A stretch of DNA of 14,650 bases from JBBECF01 sp040881945. GTDB taxonomy: Bacteria; Pseudomonadota; Alphaproteobacteria; Dongiales; Dongiaceae. The stretch covers positions 1-14,650 of the forward strand of contig JBBECF010000174.1 in assembly GCA_040881945.1 (NCBI GenBank), written 5' to 3'. Positions 1-5,795 of this stretch are shown here, one piece after another. The translations under genes were made by a program, and so were the position numbers. The notes under the pieces are model-generated. The model was not told the origin of the DNA. It searched no databases and worked only from the letters and a program-made list of their open reading frames with translations. The first letter of the stretch is position 1. Every line of letters starts with the position of its first letter.

Positions 1-2
1 TC

Positions 3-1370
3 GTGAAGGTGCGCCCCGGTCCGGTGGTGACGCTCTACGAGCTGGAGCCGGCGCCGGGCACCAAGACCAGCCGCGTCGTCGGCCTGGCCGACGACGTCGC
101 CCGCTCGATGAGCGCCGTCTCGGTGCGCGTCGCCGTGGTGCCGGGGCGCAGCGTCATCGGCATCGAGCTGCCGAACCGGCAGCGCGAGACCGTGTACCTG
201 CGCGAATTGCTGTCGGCCGAGGCCTACGAGCGCACCGCGGCGAAGCTGGCGCTCACGCTCGGCAAGGACATCGGCGGCGCGCCGATCATCGTCGACCTCG
301 CGCGCATGCCGCATTTGCTGATCGCGGGCACGACCGGATCGGGCAAGTCGATGACCATCAACACGATGATCCTGTCGCTGCTCTACCGGCTGCCGCCGGA
401 CCGCTGCAAGTTCATCATGGTCGATCCGAAGATGCTGGAACTTTCGGCCTATGACGGCATTCCCCATCTGCTGTCGCCGGTGGTGACCGACCCGCGCAAG
501 GCGATCGTGGCGTTGAAATGGACCGTGCGCGAGATGGAGGAGCGCTACCGCGCCATGTCCAAGCTCGGCGTGCGCAACATCGAGGGCTACAACCAGCGCA
601 TCGCCCAGGCGCTGAAGTCCGGCGAACTCCTGACCCGCCGCGTGCAGACCGGCTTCGACGCCGAGACCGGCGGCCCGATCTATGAGGAAGAGTCGATCGC
701 CCTCGAGCCGCTGCCGTTCATCGTCGTCGTGGTCGACGAGATGGCCGACCTGATGATGGTCGCCGGCAAGGAGATCGAGGCGGCGATCCAGCGCCTGTCG
801 CAAATGGCGCGCGCCGCCGGCATCCACCTGATCATGGCGACGCAGCGGCCGTCGGTCGACGTCATCACCGGCACGATCAAGGCCAATTTTCCGACCCGCG
901 TCAGCTTTCATGTGACCTCGCGGATCGACAGCCGCACCATCCTCGGCGAGCCCGGCGCCGAGCAGCTTCTCGGCCAGGGCGACATGCTCTACATGGCCCA
1001 TGGCGGGCGCATCACGCGGGTGCACGGGCCGTTCGTCACCGACGCCGAGGTCGAAGCCGTCGTCCGCTTCCTTAAAAACCAGGGCGAGCCCACCTACATA
1101 GAGGACGTGACCCGCGACGACGAGGAGGAGGCGGCGTCGTTCGGCGACGATGGCGGCAGCGGCGATGCGCTCTACGATCAGGCGGTGGCGCTGGTCTGCC
1201 GCGAGCGCAAGGCGTCGACCAGTTTCGTGCAGCGCCACCTGCAGATCGGCTACAACCGGGCCGCCCGCATCATCGAGCGGATGGAGAAGGAAAGCGTGAT
1301 CAGCACCGCGAACCATGTCGGCAAGCGCGAAGTGCTGGCCCGCGACATCGACGGGATGGATCGATCGTGA
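3..1370 (+). CDS. ftsK: DNA translocase FtsK, C-terminal part (5' end outside the window)
   Basis: This is the motor and DNA-binding portion of FtsK, the septal ATPase that pumps chromosome ends into daughter cells and activates XerCD at dif. The visible 455 residues begin inside the family's VxPGPVVT segment, so the GTG at position 3 is an internal valine. The N-terminal membrane domain and linker lie to the left. Numbered from that valine: translocase beta domain with Walker A GTTGSGKS (109-116) and Walker B VVVVDEMADL (241-250), then the QRPS motif (281-284). After an acidic linker (about 370-385) comes a winged-helix gamma domain (about 387-448, containing YNRAARIIERME), which in the family reads KOPS sequences. 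All key ATPase residues are present. The stop codon overlaps the GTG of lolA by 4 bp, so the two are probably co-translated. Identification is secure; only the left truncation is a limit. Confidence 0.97.
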   Translation: MKVRPGPVVTLYELEPAPGTKTSRVVGLADDVARSMSAVSVRVAVVPGRSVIGIELPNRQRETVYLRELLSAEAYERTAAKLALTLGKDIGGAPIIVDLARMPHLLIAGTTGSGKSMTINTMILSLLYRLPPDRCKFIMVDPKMLELSAYDGIPHLLSPVVTDPRKAIVALKWTVREMEERYRAMSKLGVRNIEGYNQRIAQALKSGELLTRRVQTGFDAETGGPIYEEESIALEPLPFIVVVVDEMADLMMVAGKEIEAAIQRLSQMARAAGIHLIMATQRPSVDVITGTIKANFPTRVSFHVTSRIDSRTILGEPGAEQLLGQGDMLYMAHGGRITRVHGPFVTDAEVEAVVRFLKNQGEPTYIEDVTRDDEEEAASFGDDGGSGDALYDQAVALVCRERKASTSFVQRHLQIGYNRAARIIERMEKESVISTANHVGKREVLARDIDGMDRS

Positions 1371-2062
1371 TCGAGAATCGCAACGATACGCAAGGTATGA
1401 CCCGACGGCGTCTGCTCGGCCGCCTCGGGGGCGGTTTGACCGCGCTGCTGCTGGCCGCCGCGGTGGGCGCGCCATGGCCGGCAACGGCGGCGGCGGCGGC
1501 GGCGCAATTGACGGCCGCGGACCTCGATCAACTGGCGCGGGTCGAGGCCTACCTGAACGGCATTAGCAGCCTCAGCGCCCGCTTCCAGCAGTTCTCGTCC
1601 GACGGCGAATTGGCCCTCGGCAGCATCTATGTGCGGCGGCCGGGACGCATGCGCGTCGAATACGACCCGCCGGTGCCGGTCATTCTGGTCGCCGACGGCA
1701 TCCTGGTCAGCTACTACGATCACGAGCTCGATCAGTTGAACCAACTGCCGCTCAGCGCCTCGCCGGCCTGGTTTCTGCTGCGTGACCCGATCGACCTGGC
1801 GAAGGACGTGACCGTGACCGGGGTGCGGCAGGGGCCGGGCGTGCTGCGCGTCACCATGCACCAGACCGACGAGCCCGAGGCCGGCGCGGTAACGCTGGTG
1901 TTCAGCGATCAGCCGCTCGAGCTGCGGCAGTGGACGCTGATCGATGCCCAGGGCCGCGAGGTGCGCATCGGCCTGCACGACGTCAAGATGGGCGGCGAGT
2001 TGGCCAACAAATTGTTCGCCACGCCGCGCCGCCGCAACGGCCCCGGCGGCCGCGACGATTGA
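1367..2062 (+). CDS. lolA: Outer-membrane lipoprotein carrier protein LolA, with Tat-like signal peptide
   Basis: LolA is the periplasmic chaperone that takes lipoproteins from the LolCDE complex to the outer membrane. The mature part shows the family pattern: LDQLARVEAYLNGISSLSARF, then YVRRPGRMRVEYDPP, then LVADGILVSYYDHELDQ, and a C-terminal PLELRQWTLIDAQG strand. A hydrophobic export signal precedes it, with a TRRRLLG twin-arginine-like n-region, a Leu/Ala core and an Ala run near the expected cleavage site. The frame opens at GTG 1367 (231 aa), overlapping the ftsK stop. ATG 1397 (221 aa) would begin directly at the twin-arginine segment and is a credible alternative, although its purine-rich AAGG sits very close to the start. 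The gene follows ftsK, a common alphaproteobacterial arrangement, and its stop abuts that of the next gene on the other strand. The function call is firm; Tat rather than Sec export is inferred from the motif only. Confidence 0.93.
   Translation: MIENRNDTQGMTRRRLLGRLGGGLTALLLAAAVGAPWPATAAAAAAQLTAADLDQLARVEAYLNGISSLSARFQQFSSDGELALGSIYVRRPGRMRVEYDPPVPVILVADGILVSYYDHELDQLNQLPLSASPAWFLLRDPIDLAKDVTVTGVRQGPGVLRVTMHQTDEPEAGAVTLVFSDQPLELRQWTLIDAQGREVRIGLHDVKMGGELANKLFATPRRRNGPGGRDD
1485..1505 (+). repeat. lolA: CGG trinucleotide run encoding the alanine stretch at the LolA cleavage site
   Basis: Six tandem CGG units plus one partial unit encode consecutive alanines where the LolA signal peptide should be cleaved. 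Slippage here would change the Ala count without a frameshift. Confidence 0.6.
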
Positions 2063-2866
2063 TCAGCGCCGCGCGAACGGCCGCGCCAAGAGCGACAGGA
2101 ACGGCCGTTCCGGCTGACCTTCGACGCCGATCGTCATCGCGGGCGTGCGCCGGGTCGGGCTGCGCGAGCCGAACAAGCCGTCCCAGAAGCTGAACACCGT
2201 GCCGTAGTTGGAGTCGGTGTCGCGCCGCACCCGATGGTGGTGCACCCAATGAATCGACGGCGTGATGACGACGCGCGCCAGGCGCCGCTCCAGACCCGCG
2301 GGAAGCCGCAGGTTCGAATGATGGAAGATCGTGGCCGCCAGCAGCAGGGTCTCGAACGCCAGCACCGACAGGACCGGGAGTCCGAGCACCGCGATGGCCC
2401 CGGCCCGGACCAGCGCCGACAGCAGCACTTCGCCGAAATGAAAGCGCAGCGCCGTCGTCGTGTCGAGGAAGCGGTCGAGGTGGTGGATCTCATGGAAGCG
2501 CCACAGCAGCGGCGCCTCGTGGTTCAGCCGATGCCACCAGTAAATCAGGAAATCGAGCAGGATCAGATCGGCGAGCAGGCCGCCCCAGCCGCTCCACCAG
2601 GCCGGCCGGAGGCCGAGGCCGTGCCCGGTCGCCCAGGCCGACAGGGGCACCACGACGAGCGGCGACAACACGGTATTGATCAGCCACATCCCGCCGTTGC
2701 GGCCGAGCCGCGCCCGGCCGCCCGCCGGCGCCTCGGGACCGCCAAGCGCCGCGGGGCTCGGCGGGGCGGCCGCCGGGAGCAGTCGCTCGCCGACGAAGAG
2801 CAGCCCCAGCCAAGCGGCGACGGCGGCGCCCTTGTAGGCGATCAGGGCGTCGAGCGGCGGTTCCAT
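2063..2866 (-). CDS. Sterol desaturase / fatty acid hydroxylase family membrane protein
   Basis: This is an integral-membrane di-iron oxygenase of the fatty-acid-hydroxylase superfamily, which hydroxylates or desaturates lipid substrates using O2. From the ATG at 2866 it has 267 residues. The histidine clusters that ligate the metals are all visible: HRLNH (112-116), HEIHH (125-129), HH at 182-183, and HWVHHH (206-211). The C-terminal NYGTVFSFWDGLFG signature of bacterial members follows. Hydrophobic segments lie near residues 10-30, 60-82, 95-112 and 155-180. The frame stays open to a TTG at 2902, but the ATG at 2866 gives a normal hydrophobic N-terminus. No Shine-Dalgarno sits before the ATG, and a weak promoter lies just upstream of it. 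The gene is divergent from the amidotransferase gene and convergent with lolA. The substrate (fatty acid, hopanoid or carotenoid) cannot be told from sequence. Confidence 0.9.
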   Translation of the reverse strand: MEPPLDALIAYKGAAVAAWLGLLFVGERLLPAAAPPSPAALGGPEAPAGGRARLGRNGGMWLINTVLSPLVVVPLSAWATGHGLGLRPAWWSGWGGLLADLILLDFLIYWWHRLNHEAPLLWRFHEIHHLDRFLDTTTALRFHFGEVLLSALVRAGAIAVLGLPVLSVLAFETLLLAATIFHHSNLRLPAGLERRLARVVITPSIHWVHHHRVRRDTDSNYGTVFSFWDGLFGSRSPTRRTPAMTIGVEGQPERPFLSLLARPFARR

Positions 2867-2873
2867 CGCGGCT

Positions 2874-2902
2874 ACTATGGGGTCCGCTTGCCTCCCGGCC
2901 AA
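2874..2902 (-). promoter_or_regulatory. Candidate promoter of the sterol-desaturase-family gene, possibly leaderless
   Basis: Read on the minus strand, TTGGCC (2902-2897) and CATAGT (2879-2874) are 17 nt apart; each matches consensus at four of six bases. Only 7 nt lie between the -10 element and the ATG at 2866. The transcript would therefore start at or next to the start codon, in keeping with the absence of a ribosome-binding site there. Confidence 0.35.
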
Positions 2903-2911
2903 GGCCGGCCC

Positions 2912-2940
2912 TTGTCACGGCGGCGGGCCGCTGCCACATT
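2912..2940 (+). promoter_or_regulatory. Candidate promoter of the PuuD-like gene
   Basis: TTGTCA (2912-2917, five of six consensus bases) and CACATT (2935-2940, weak) are separated by 17 nt. The predicted start near 2947 would leave a short leader carrying the GGAGGA ribosome-binding site. Confidence 0.4.
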
Positions 2941-2950
2941 CCCCGGCGGC

Positions 2951-2956
2951 GGAGGA
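2951..2956 (+). promoter_or_regulatory. Ribosome-binding site of the PuuD-like gene
   Basis: GGAGGA lies 3 nt (7 nt from its core GG) before ATG 2960 and decides this start over the longer upstream open frame. Its GGAGG is exactly complementary to CCUCC in the loop of the nearby putative sRNA. Confidence 0.75.
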
Positions 2957-2959
2957 ACC

Positions 2960-3745
2960 ATGAATATCGACGAAACCGCGCCGCTGATCGGCGTTCCCGC
3001 CTGCGTCAAGCAGATCGACGGGATGCCGTTCCACGCCGTCGGCGAGAAGTACCTCATGGCCGTGGCCGAGGGCGCGCGCGGCCTGCCGCTGGTCATTCCG
3101 GCGTTCGGCGCCGACCTCGGCCCGGCCGACCTGGTGCGGCGGCTGGACGGCCTGCTCGTCACCGGCAGCCTGTCGAATGTCGAGCCGCACCTTTACGGCG
3201 GCCCGCCCGACCGGCCGGACAGCCCGAAGGACCCGGCGCGCGACGCCACGACGCTGCCGCTGATCCGCGCGGCGCTCGCCGCCGGGTTGCCACTGTTCTG
3301 CATCTGCCGCGGCCTGCAGGAGCTGAACGTCGCTCTCGGCGGCACCCTGCATCAGCAGGCCCACCTGTTGCCCGGCGGCATCGACCATCGCAGCCCGCAG
3401 GGCGTGCCGGCCGACCGAAAATACGCGCCCCGGCATGCGGTATCGCTGACCCCCGGCGGGACGATCGCGGACATCGTGGGCAGCACCGAGATCGCGGTCA
3501 ATTCCCTGCACTGGCAGGCGATCGACCGGCTGGCCACCGGCCTGGCGGTCGAGGGACGGGCGCCCGACGGCGTCATCGAGGCCGTCAGGGTCGAGGACGC
3601 CGCCGCCTTCGCGCTCGGCGTGCAGTGGCACCCGGAGTATCGGGCGATGGAAAATCCGGTGTCGCGGGCCCTGTTCGACGCCTTCGGCCGGGCCGCGCGG
3701 GTGCGCGCGGCGGCCCGCCGGGCGAGCGGCGCCCAGGCCGCCTGA
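2960..3745 (+). CDS. Gamma-glutamyl-gamma-aminobutyrate hydrolase family (class I glutamine amidotransferase-like, PuuD-type)
   Basis: A 261-residue member of the peptidase C26 / PuuD group, which cleaves the gamma-glutamyl amide bond of gamma-glutamyl-GABA or similar compounds. The nucleophile elbow reads PLFCICRGLQELN with Cys116 as the predicted catalytic residue. His224 and Glu226 in LGVQWHPEY complete the triad. The family's LLVTGSLSNVEPHLYG segment (about 65-80) and the GTLHQQ motif after the elbow are also present. The ATG at 2960 is chosen because GGAGGA lies 3 nt upstream; a longer open frame to the left overlaps the divergent gene and is a shadow. A candidate promoter lies at 2912-2940. 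Neighbours do not indicate a polyamine-catabolism operon, so the real substrate is uncertain and a puuD symbol is not assigned. All catalytic residues are intact. Confidence 0.92.
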   Translation: MNIDETAPLIGVPACVKQIDGMPFHAVGEKYLMAVAEGARGLPLVIPAFGADLGPADLVRRLDGLLVTGSLSNVEPHLYGGPPDRPDSPKDPARDATTLPLIRAALAAGLPLFCICRGLQELNVALGGTLHQQAHLLPGGIDHRSPQGVPADRKYAPRHAVSLTPGGTIADIVGSTEIAVNSLHWQAIDRLATGLAVEGRAPDGVIEAVRVEDAAAFALGVQWHPEYRAMENPVSRALFDAFGRAARVRAAARRASGAQAA

Positions 3746-3816
3746 GGCCGGCGCGCCATGCAATGCTTAATGCGACAGCCTTGCCGAATGCGCATGGCTA
3801 AACCGGCTTGCCGCGG

Positions 3817-3845
3817 TTGAATTTTCAACTTGTTCGGGCTATCTT
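3817..3845 (+). promoter_or_regulatory. Sigma-70-type promoter of the putative sRNA
   Basis: The -35 element TTGAAT (3817-3822) is followed by a 17-nt spacer and the -10 element TATCTT (3840-3845). This is an AT-richer patch in an otherwise GC-rich region. The expected start is near 3852, just before stem-loop 1. It is the best-looking promoter in the window. Confidence 0.6.
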
Positions 3846-3851
3846 GGATTC

Positions 3852-3970
3852 TGACAGTGGTCGCGGCCGCAAAGGTTGTGATCGCCGGGGGGCGGCCTCC
3901 CCTACCGCCTCCAGGCTCCGAGAGGAACTGAGAACGCCCGGTCCCCCCCTGACCGGGCGTTCGCCTCTTC
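3852..3970 (+). ncRNA. Putative trans-acting small RNA with three stem-loops and anti-Shine-Dalgarno loop
   Basis: A transcript of about 118 nt is predicted from the promoter at 3817-3845 to the hairpin at 3932-3962. Stem-loop 1 is a 12-bp stem (3857-3868 with 3874-3885) with loop GCAAA. Five of its pairs are G-U, which can only pair on this strand. Stem-loop 2 is an 8-bp stem (3888-3895 with 3905-3912, one G-U) displaying loop CCUCCCCUA, which is complementary to Shine-Dalgarno sequences. Stem-loop 3 is the terminator hairpin, with a C-rich loop. A 19-nt linker, 3913-3931, lies between 2 and 3. The layout resembles alphaproteobacterial sRNAs with CCUCC loops, but identity to a known family is not claimed. 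A leader or attenuator of xth is the main alternative. No coding potential fits the region. Confidence 0.6.
3932..3966 (+). terminator. Intrinsic-terminator-like hairpin before xth
   Basis: A perfect 12-bp inverted repeat (3932-3943 with 3951-3962, arm GAACGCCCGGTC) encloses a 7-nt loop CCCCCCT. The sequence after it (GCCTCTTCC) is pyrimidine-rich but has only scattered T, so termination may be partial. It would end the sRNA and lies about 40 bp before the xth start codon. Confidence 0.65.
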
Positions 3971-4004
3971 CGGGCCCGCAAATCGGCGGCGCCGGAACGC
4001 CCCC

Positions 4005-4799
4005 ATGAGCCTCCGGCTCGTCACCTGGAACGTAAATTCGATCCGCCTGCGCCTCGACAACCTGGCGCGGCTCGCCGAAACCCTCGCCCCGGACGTGCTC
4101 TGCCTGCAGGAAACCAAGGTCCAGGACGGGGCCTTTCCGCTCGAGCCCCTGGCCCGGCTCGGCTACCGCCACGCGCTGGTGCACGGCATGAAGGGCTATA
4201 ACGGCGTCGCCATCCTGTCGCGGCGGCCGTTTCGCGCCTGCGAAACCAAGGGCTGGTGCGGTCGCGCCGACTGCCGCCACGCCATCGTCCACCTGGACGG
4301 CGGGATCGAATTGCATGATGTCTACGTGCCCTCGGGCGGCGACGTCCCCGACCCGCAGCGAAACGACAAATTCGCCCATAAGCTGCAATTTCTCGACGAA
4401 CTGACCGCCTGGTTCGCGGCGCGCGGGGGATCTCACGAAAAATTGATCCTGGTCGGCGACCTCAACGTCGCGCCGTTGGCGACGGACGTTTGGTCGCACA
4501 AGCAACTTCTGTCGGTGGTCAGTCACACGCCGGTCGAAGTGGCGCGCCTCGAGCGGCTGCAGGCATCGCTCGGCTGGATCGACGCCGTGCGCCGGTTCAT
4601 CCCGCCGCCGCAGCGGCTGTATAGCTGGTGGAGCTATCGGGCGCACGATTGGGCGGCGTCGGACCGCGGTCGCCGGCTCGACCATGTCTGGGTGACGCCG
4701 GCCCTGGCGCCGAGCTTGCGCGCGGCCCAGGTCGTGCGCGAGGCGCGCGGCTGGGACGCGCCCTCGGACCACGTCCCGGTCGTCGTCGATCTGGACTGA
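4005..4799 (+). CDS. xth: Exodeoxyribonuclease III (AP endonuclease, Xth family)
   Basis: This is a 264-residue base-excision-repair nuclease that cuts 5' of abasic sites and has 3'-exonuclease activity. It belongs to the EEP superfamily. Active-site motifs appear in order: WNVNS with Asn9, LQETK with Glu36 (metal ligand), GYNGVAILS (65-72), YVPSGG with Tyr107, GDLNVAP with Asp152 and Asn154, YSWWSYR (206-212), RLDHVWVT with Asp226 (225-231), and PSDHVPV with the catalytic Asp255-His256 pair. Length and motif spacing are normal for the family. The ATG at 4005 has only a weak upstream GGAA. A terminator-like hairpin ends about 40 bp before the start, so transcription must either read through it or begin between hairpin and gene. 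The stop lies 9 bp from the convergent methyltransferase gene. Confidence 0.96.
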   Translation: MSLRLVTWNVNSIRLRLDNLARLAETLAPDVLCLQETKVQDGAFPLEPLARLGYRHALVHGMKGYNGVAILSRRPFRACETKGWCGRADCRHAIVHLDGGIELHDVYVPSGGDVPDPQRNDKFAHKLQFLDELTAWFAARGGSHEKLILVGDLNVAPLATDVWSHKQLLSVVSHTPVEVARLERLQASLGWIDAVRRFIPPPQRLYSWWSYRAHDWAASDRGRRLDHVWVTPALAPSLRAAQVVREARGWDAPSDHVPVVVDLD

Positions 4800-4808
4800 G
4801 CGGCGGTT

Positions 4809-5303
4809 TCAGCCGCCGGCCGCCCGATAGAGGTAGTAGCGGCCCGGATCGACCCCGGCCGGCAGCGGCAACGGCGCCAGGCCCGGCGCCGGCATCGGCT
4901 GGTCGCTCGCCAGCACGCCGCCGGGGCCGAGCAGGCGCGCCAGATGCGGCGCCACCGTCGCGGCCAGGCGCTGGCTTGCCGCGTCGTCGCCGCTGCCGAT
5001 GTCGGCGTGGACCAAGGCCGCCGGCCGCCCGAGCCGCGCCGCCGCCCCCGGCAGCGTTTCGGCGATGTCGCCGAGCACGACATAGGCGGCCGGCGGGACG
5101 CAGTCGGGATGGGCGTCGATGCGGCGGTCGAAGACGAAGATCTCCCGGCCGGGCAGGCGGCGGCGCAGATGGTCGTAGGTGCGGCCGTTGCCGAGGCCGA
5201 TTTCGACGACCGGGCCGGGCAGGTCGCGGACCAGCTCGGCGGCGCGGTCGAGGCAGGCGCGTTGCGCCTGCAAACGGCGGATGAAGCTGTCGAGCCGGCT
5301 CAT
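4809..5303 (-). CDS. Small class I SAM-dependent methyltransferase
   Basis: A 164-residue Rossmann-fold methyltransferase. Motif I, the SAM-binding glycine loop, is VEIGLGNGR (33-41). The acidic residue closing strand 2 is Asp59 in IFVFDRR. A VLGDI strand (76-80) and HADIGSGD (99-106) follow. The protein has only the core fold, with no obvious added substrate domain, and resembles the compact Methyltransf_17-type group (family name from memory, not searched). The ATG at 5303 is chosen because the protein begins right at a helical cap before motif I; the open frame extends further but runs over the neighbouring gene. The gene lies 20 bp downstream of the cyclic-nucleotide-binding gene on the same strand, so it is probably the last gene of a three-gene operon. 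Substrate unknown. Confidence 0.82.
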   Translation of the reverse strand: MSRLDSFIRRLQAQRACLDRAAELVRDLPGPVVEIGLGNGRTYDHLRRRLPGREIFVFDRRIDAHPDCVPPAAYVVLGDIAETLPGAAARLGRPAALVHADIGSGDDAASQRLAATVAPHLARLLGPGGVLASDQPMPAPGLAPLPLPAGVDPGRYYLYRAAGG

Positions 5304-5323
5304 CGGGCGGCGCTCGGGTCCGG

Positions 5324-5782
5324 TCAGGACGCCCCCGGCCGGGCCAGCGCCTCGCGCAACTGCGCGGTCGTGTGCTCCAACCGCTGGGCGAGCACGCGCA
5401 TGATCTCCACCGCCATCGCCGGGAAGTCGCGCACCATGTCGAAGAACAGGTCCTTGGTGATGCGCAGCGTCGTCAGGCGGCTCGCCGCCTTGACCGTGGC
5501 CGTGCGCCGGATGTCGCACAGGATGCCGATTTCGCCGACGAAGTCGTTGCGGCCGAGCGTGGCGACGGTTAGCGGCCCCCTCGGCGTGTCGACGATCACG
5601 TCGGCAGTGCCGTCGATGATGATATACGCGGCGTCGGCGATGTCGCCCTGGCGGAACAGATCCTGCTCCGCCTCGAAGGTCAGGCGCTCGCTGGCGAAGG
5701 CCAGCAGTTTCAGCTTTGTCGGATCGATCTTGGCGAACAGCGGTATCCGGCGCAGCAGTTCGACTTCTTCATTGAGGCTCAC
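5324..5782 (-). CDS. Stand-alone cyclic nucleotide-binding domain protein
   Basis: The whole 152-residue protein is essentially one CRP/PKA-type cyclic-nucleotide-binding domain. It starts with the helical LLRRIPLFAKIDPTKL lead-in (9-24), followed by the jelly-roll strands. The phosphate-binding cassette is FVGEIGILCDIRRTATV (81-97), with Glu84 and Arg93 in the expected ligand-contact positions. A C-terminal helix follows. There is no helix-turn-helix, kinase or channel domain, so the output must come from a partner protein. The GTG start at 5782 is preferred over an upstream TTG at 5812 because GAGG lies 5 nt before it. The TTG would also sit inside the end of the ABC gene. It follows the ABC gene by 13 bp in the same operon, so a regulatory partnership with that protein is a reasonable inference. 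Confidence 0.9.
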   Translation of the reverse strand: MSLNEEVELLRRIPLFAKIDPTKLKLLAFASERLTFEAEQDLFRQGDIADAAYIIIDGTADVIVDTPRGPLTVATLGRNDFVGEIGILCDIRRTATVKAASRLTTLRITKDLFFDMVRDFPAMAVEIMRVLAQRLEHTTAQLREALARPGAS

Positions 5783-5785
5783 GGT

Positions 5786-5791
5786 TTCCTC
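5786..5791 (-). promoter_or_regulatory. Ribosome-binding site deciding the start of the cNMP-binding gene
   Basis: On the minus strand GAGGAA precedes GTG 5782, with 5 nt between GAGG and the start codon. It lies in the 13-bp gap after the ABC gene stop and favours the GTG start over the upstream TTG. Confidence 0.65.
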
Positions 5792-5795
5792 ACTT

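Noticed and set aside
2234..2959. A plus-strand N-terminal extension of the PuuD-like protein (open frame from 2234)
   Set aside because: The extension is antisense to the hydroxylase gene with its intact histidine motifs, and a strong GGAGGA precedes ATG 2960.
3808..4008. A small open plus-strand frame across the putative sRNA region
   Set aside because: It runs through the promoter elements and all three stem-loops, has no ribosome-binding site and shows no protein-like pattern.
4801..4818. A 6-bp GC inverted repeat across the xth/methyltransferase junction as a bidirectional terminator
   Set aside because: The stem is short, part of it lies inside the methyltransferase coding region, and no T-run follows on either strand. 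Such repeats arise readily at this GC content.
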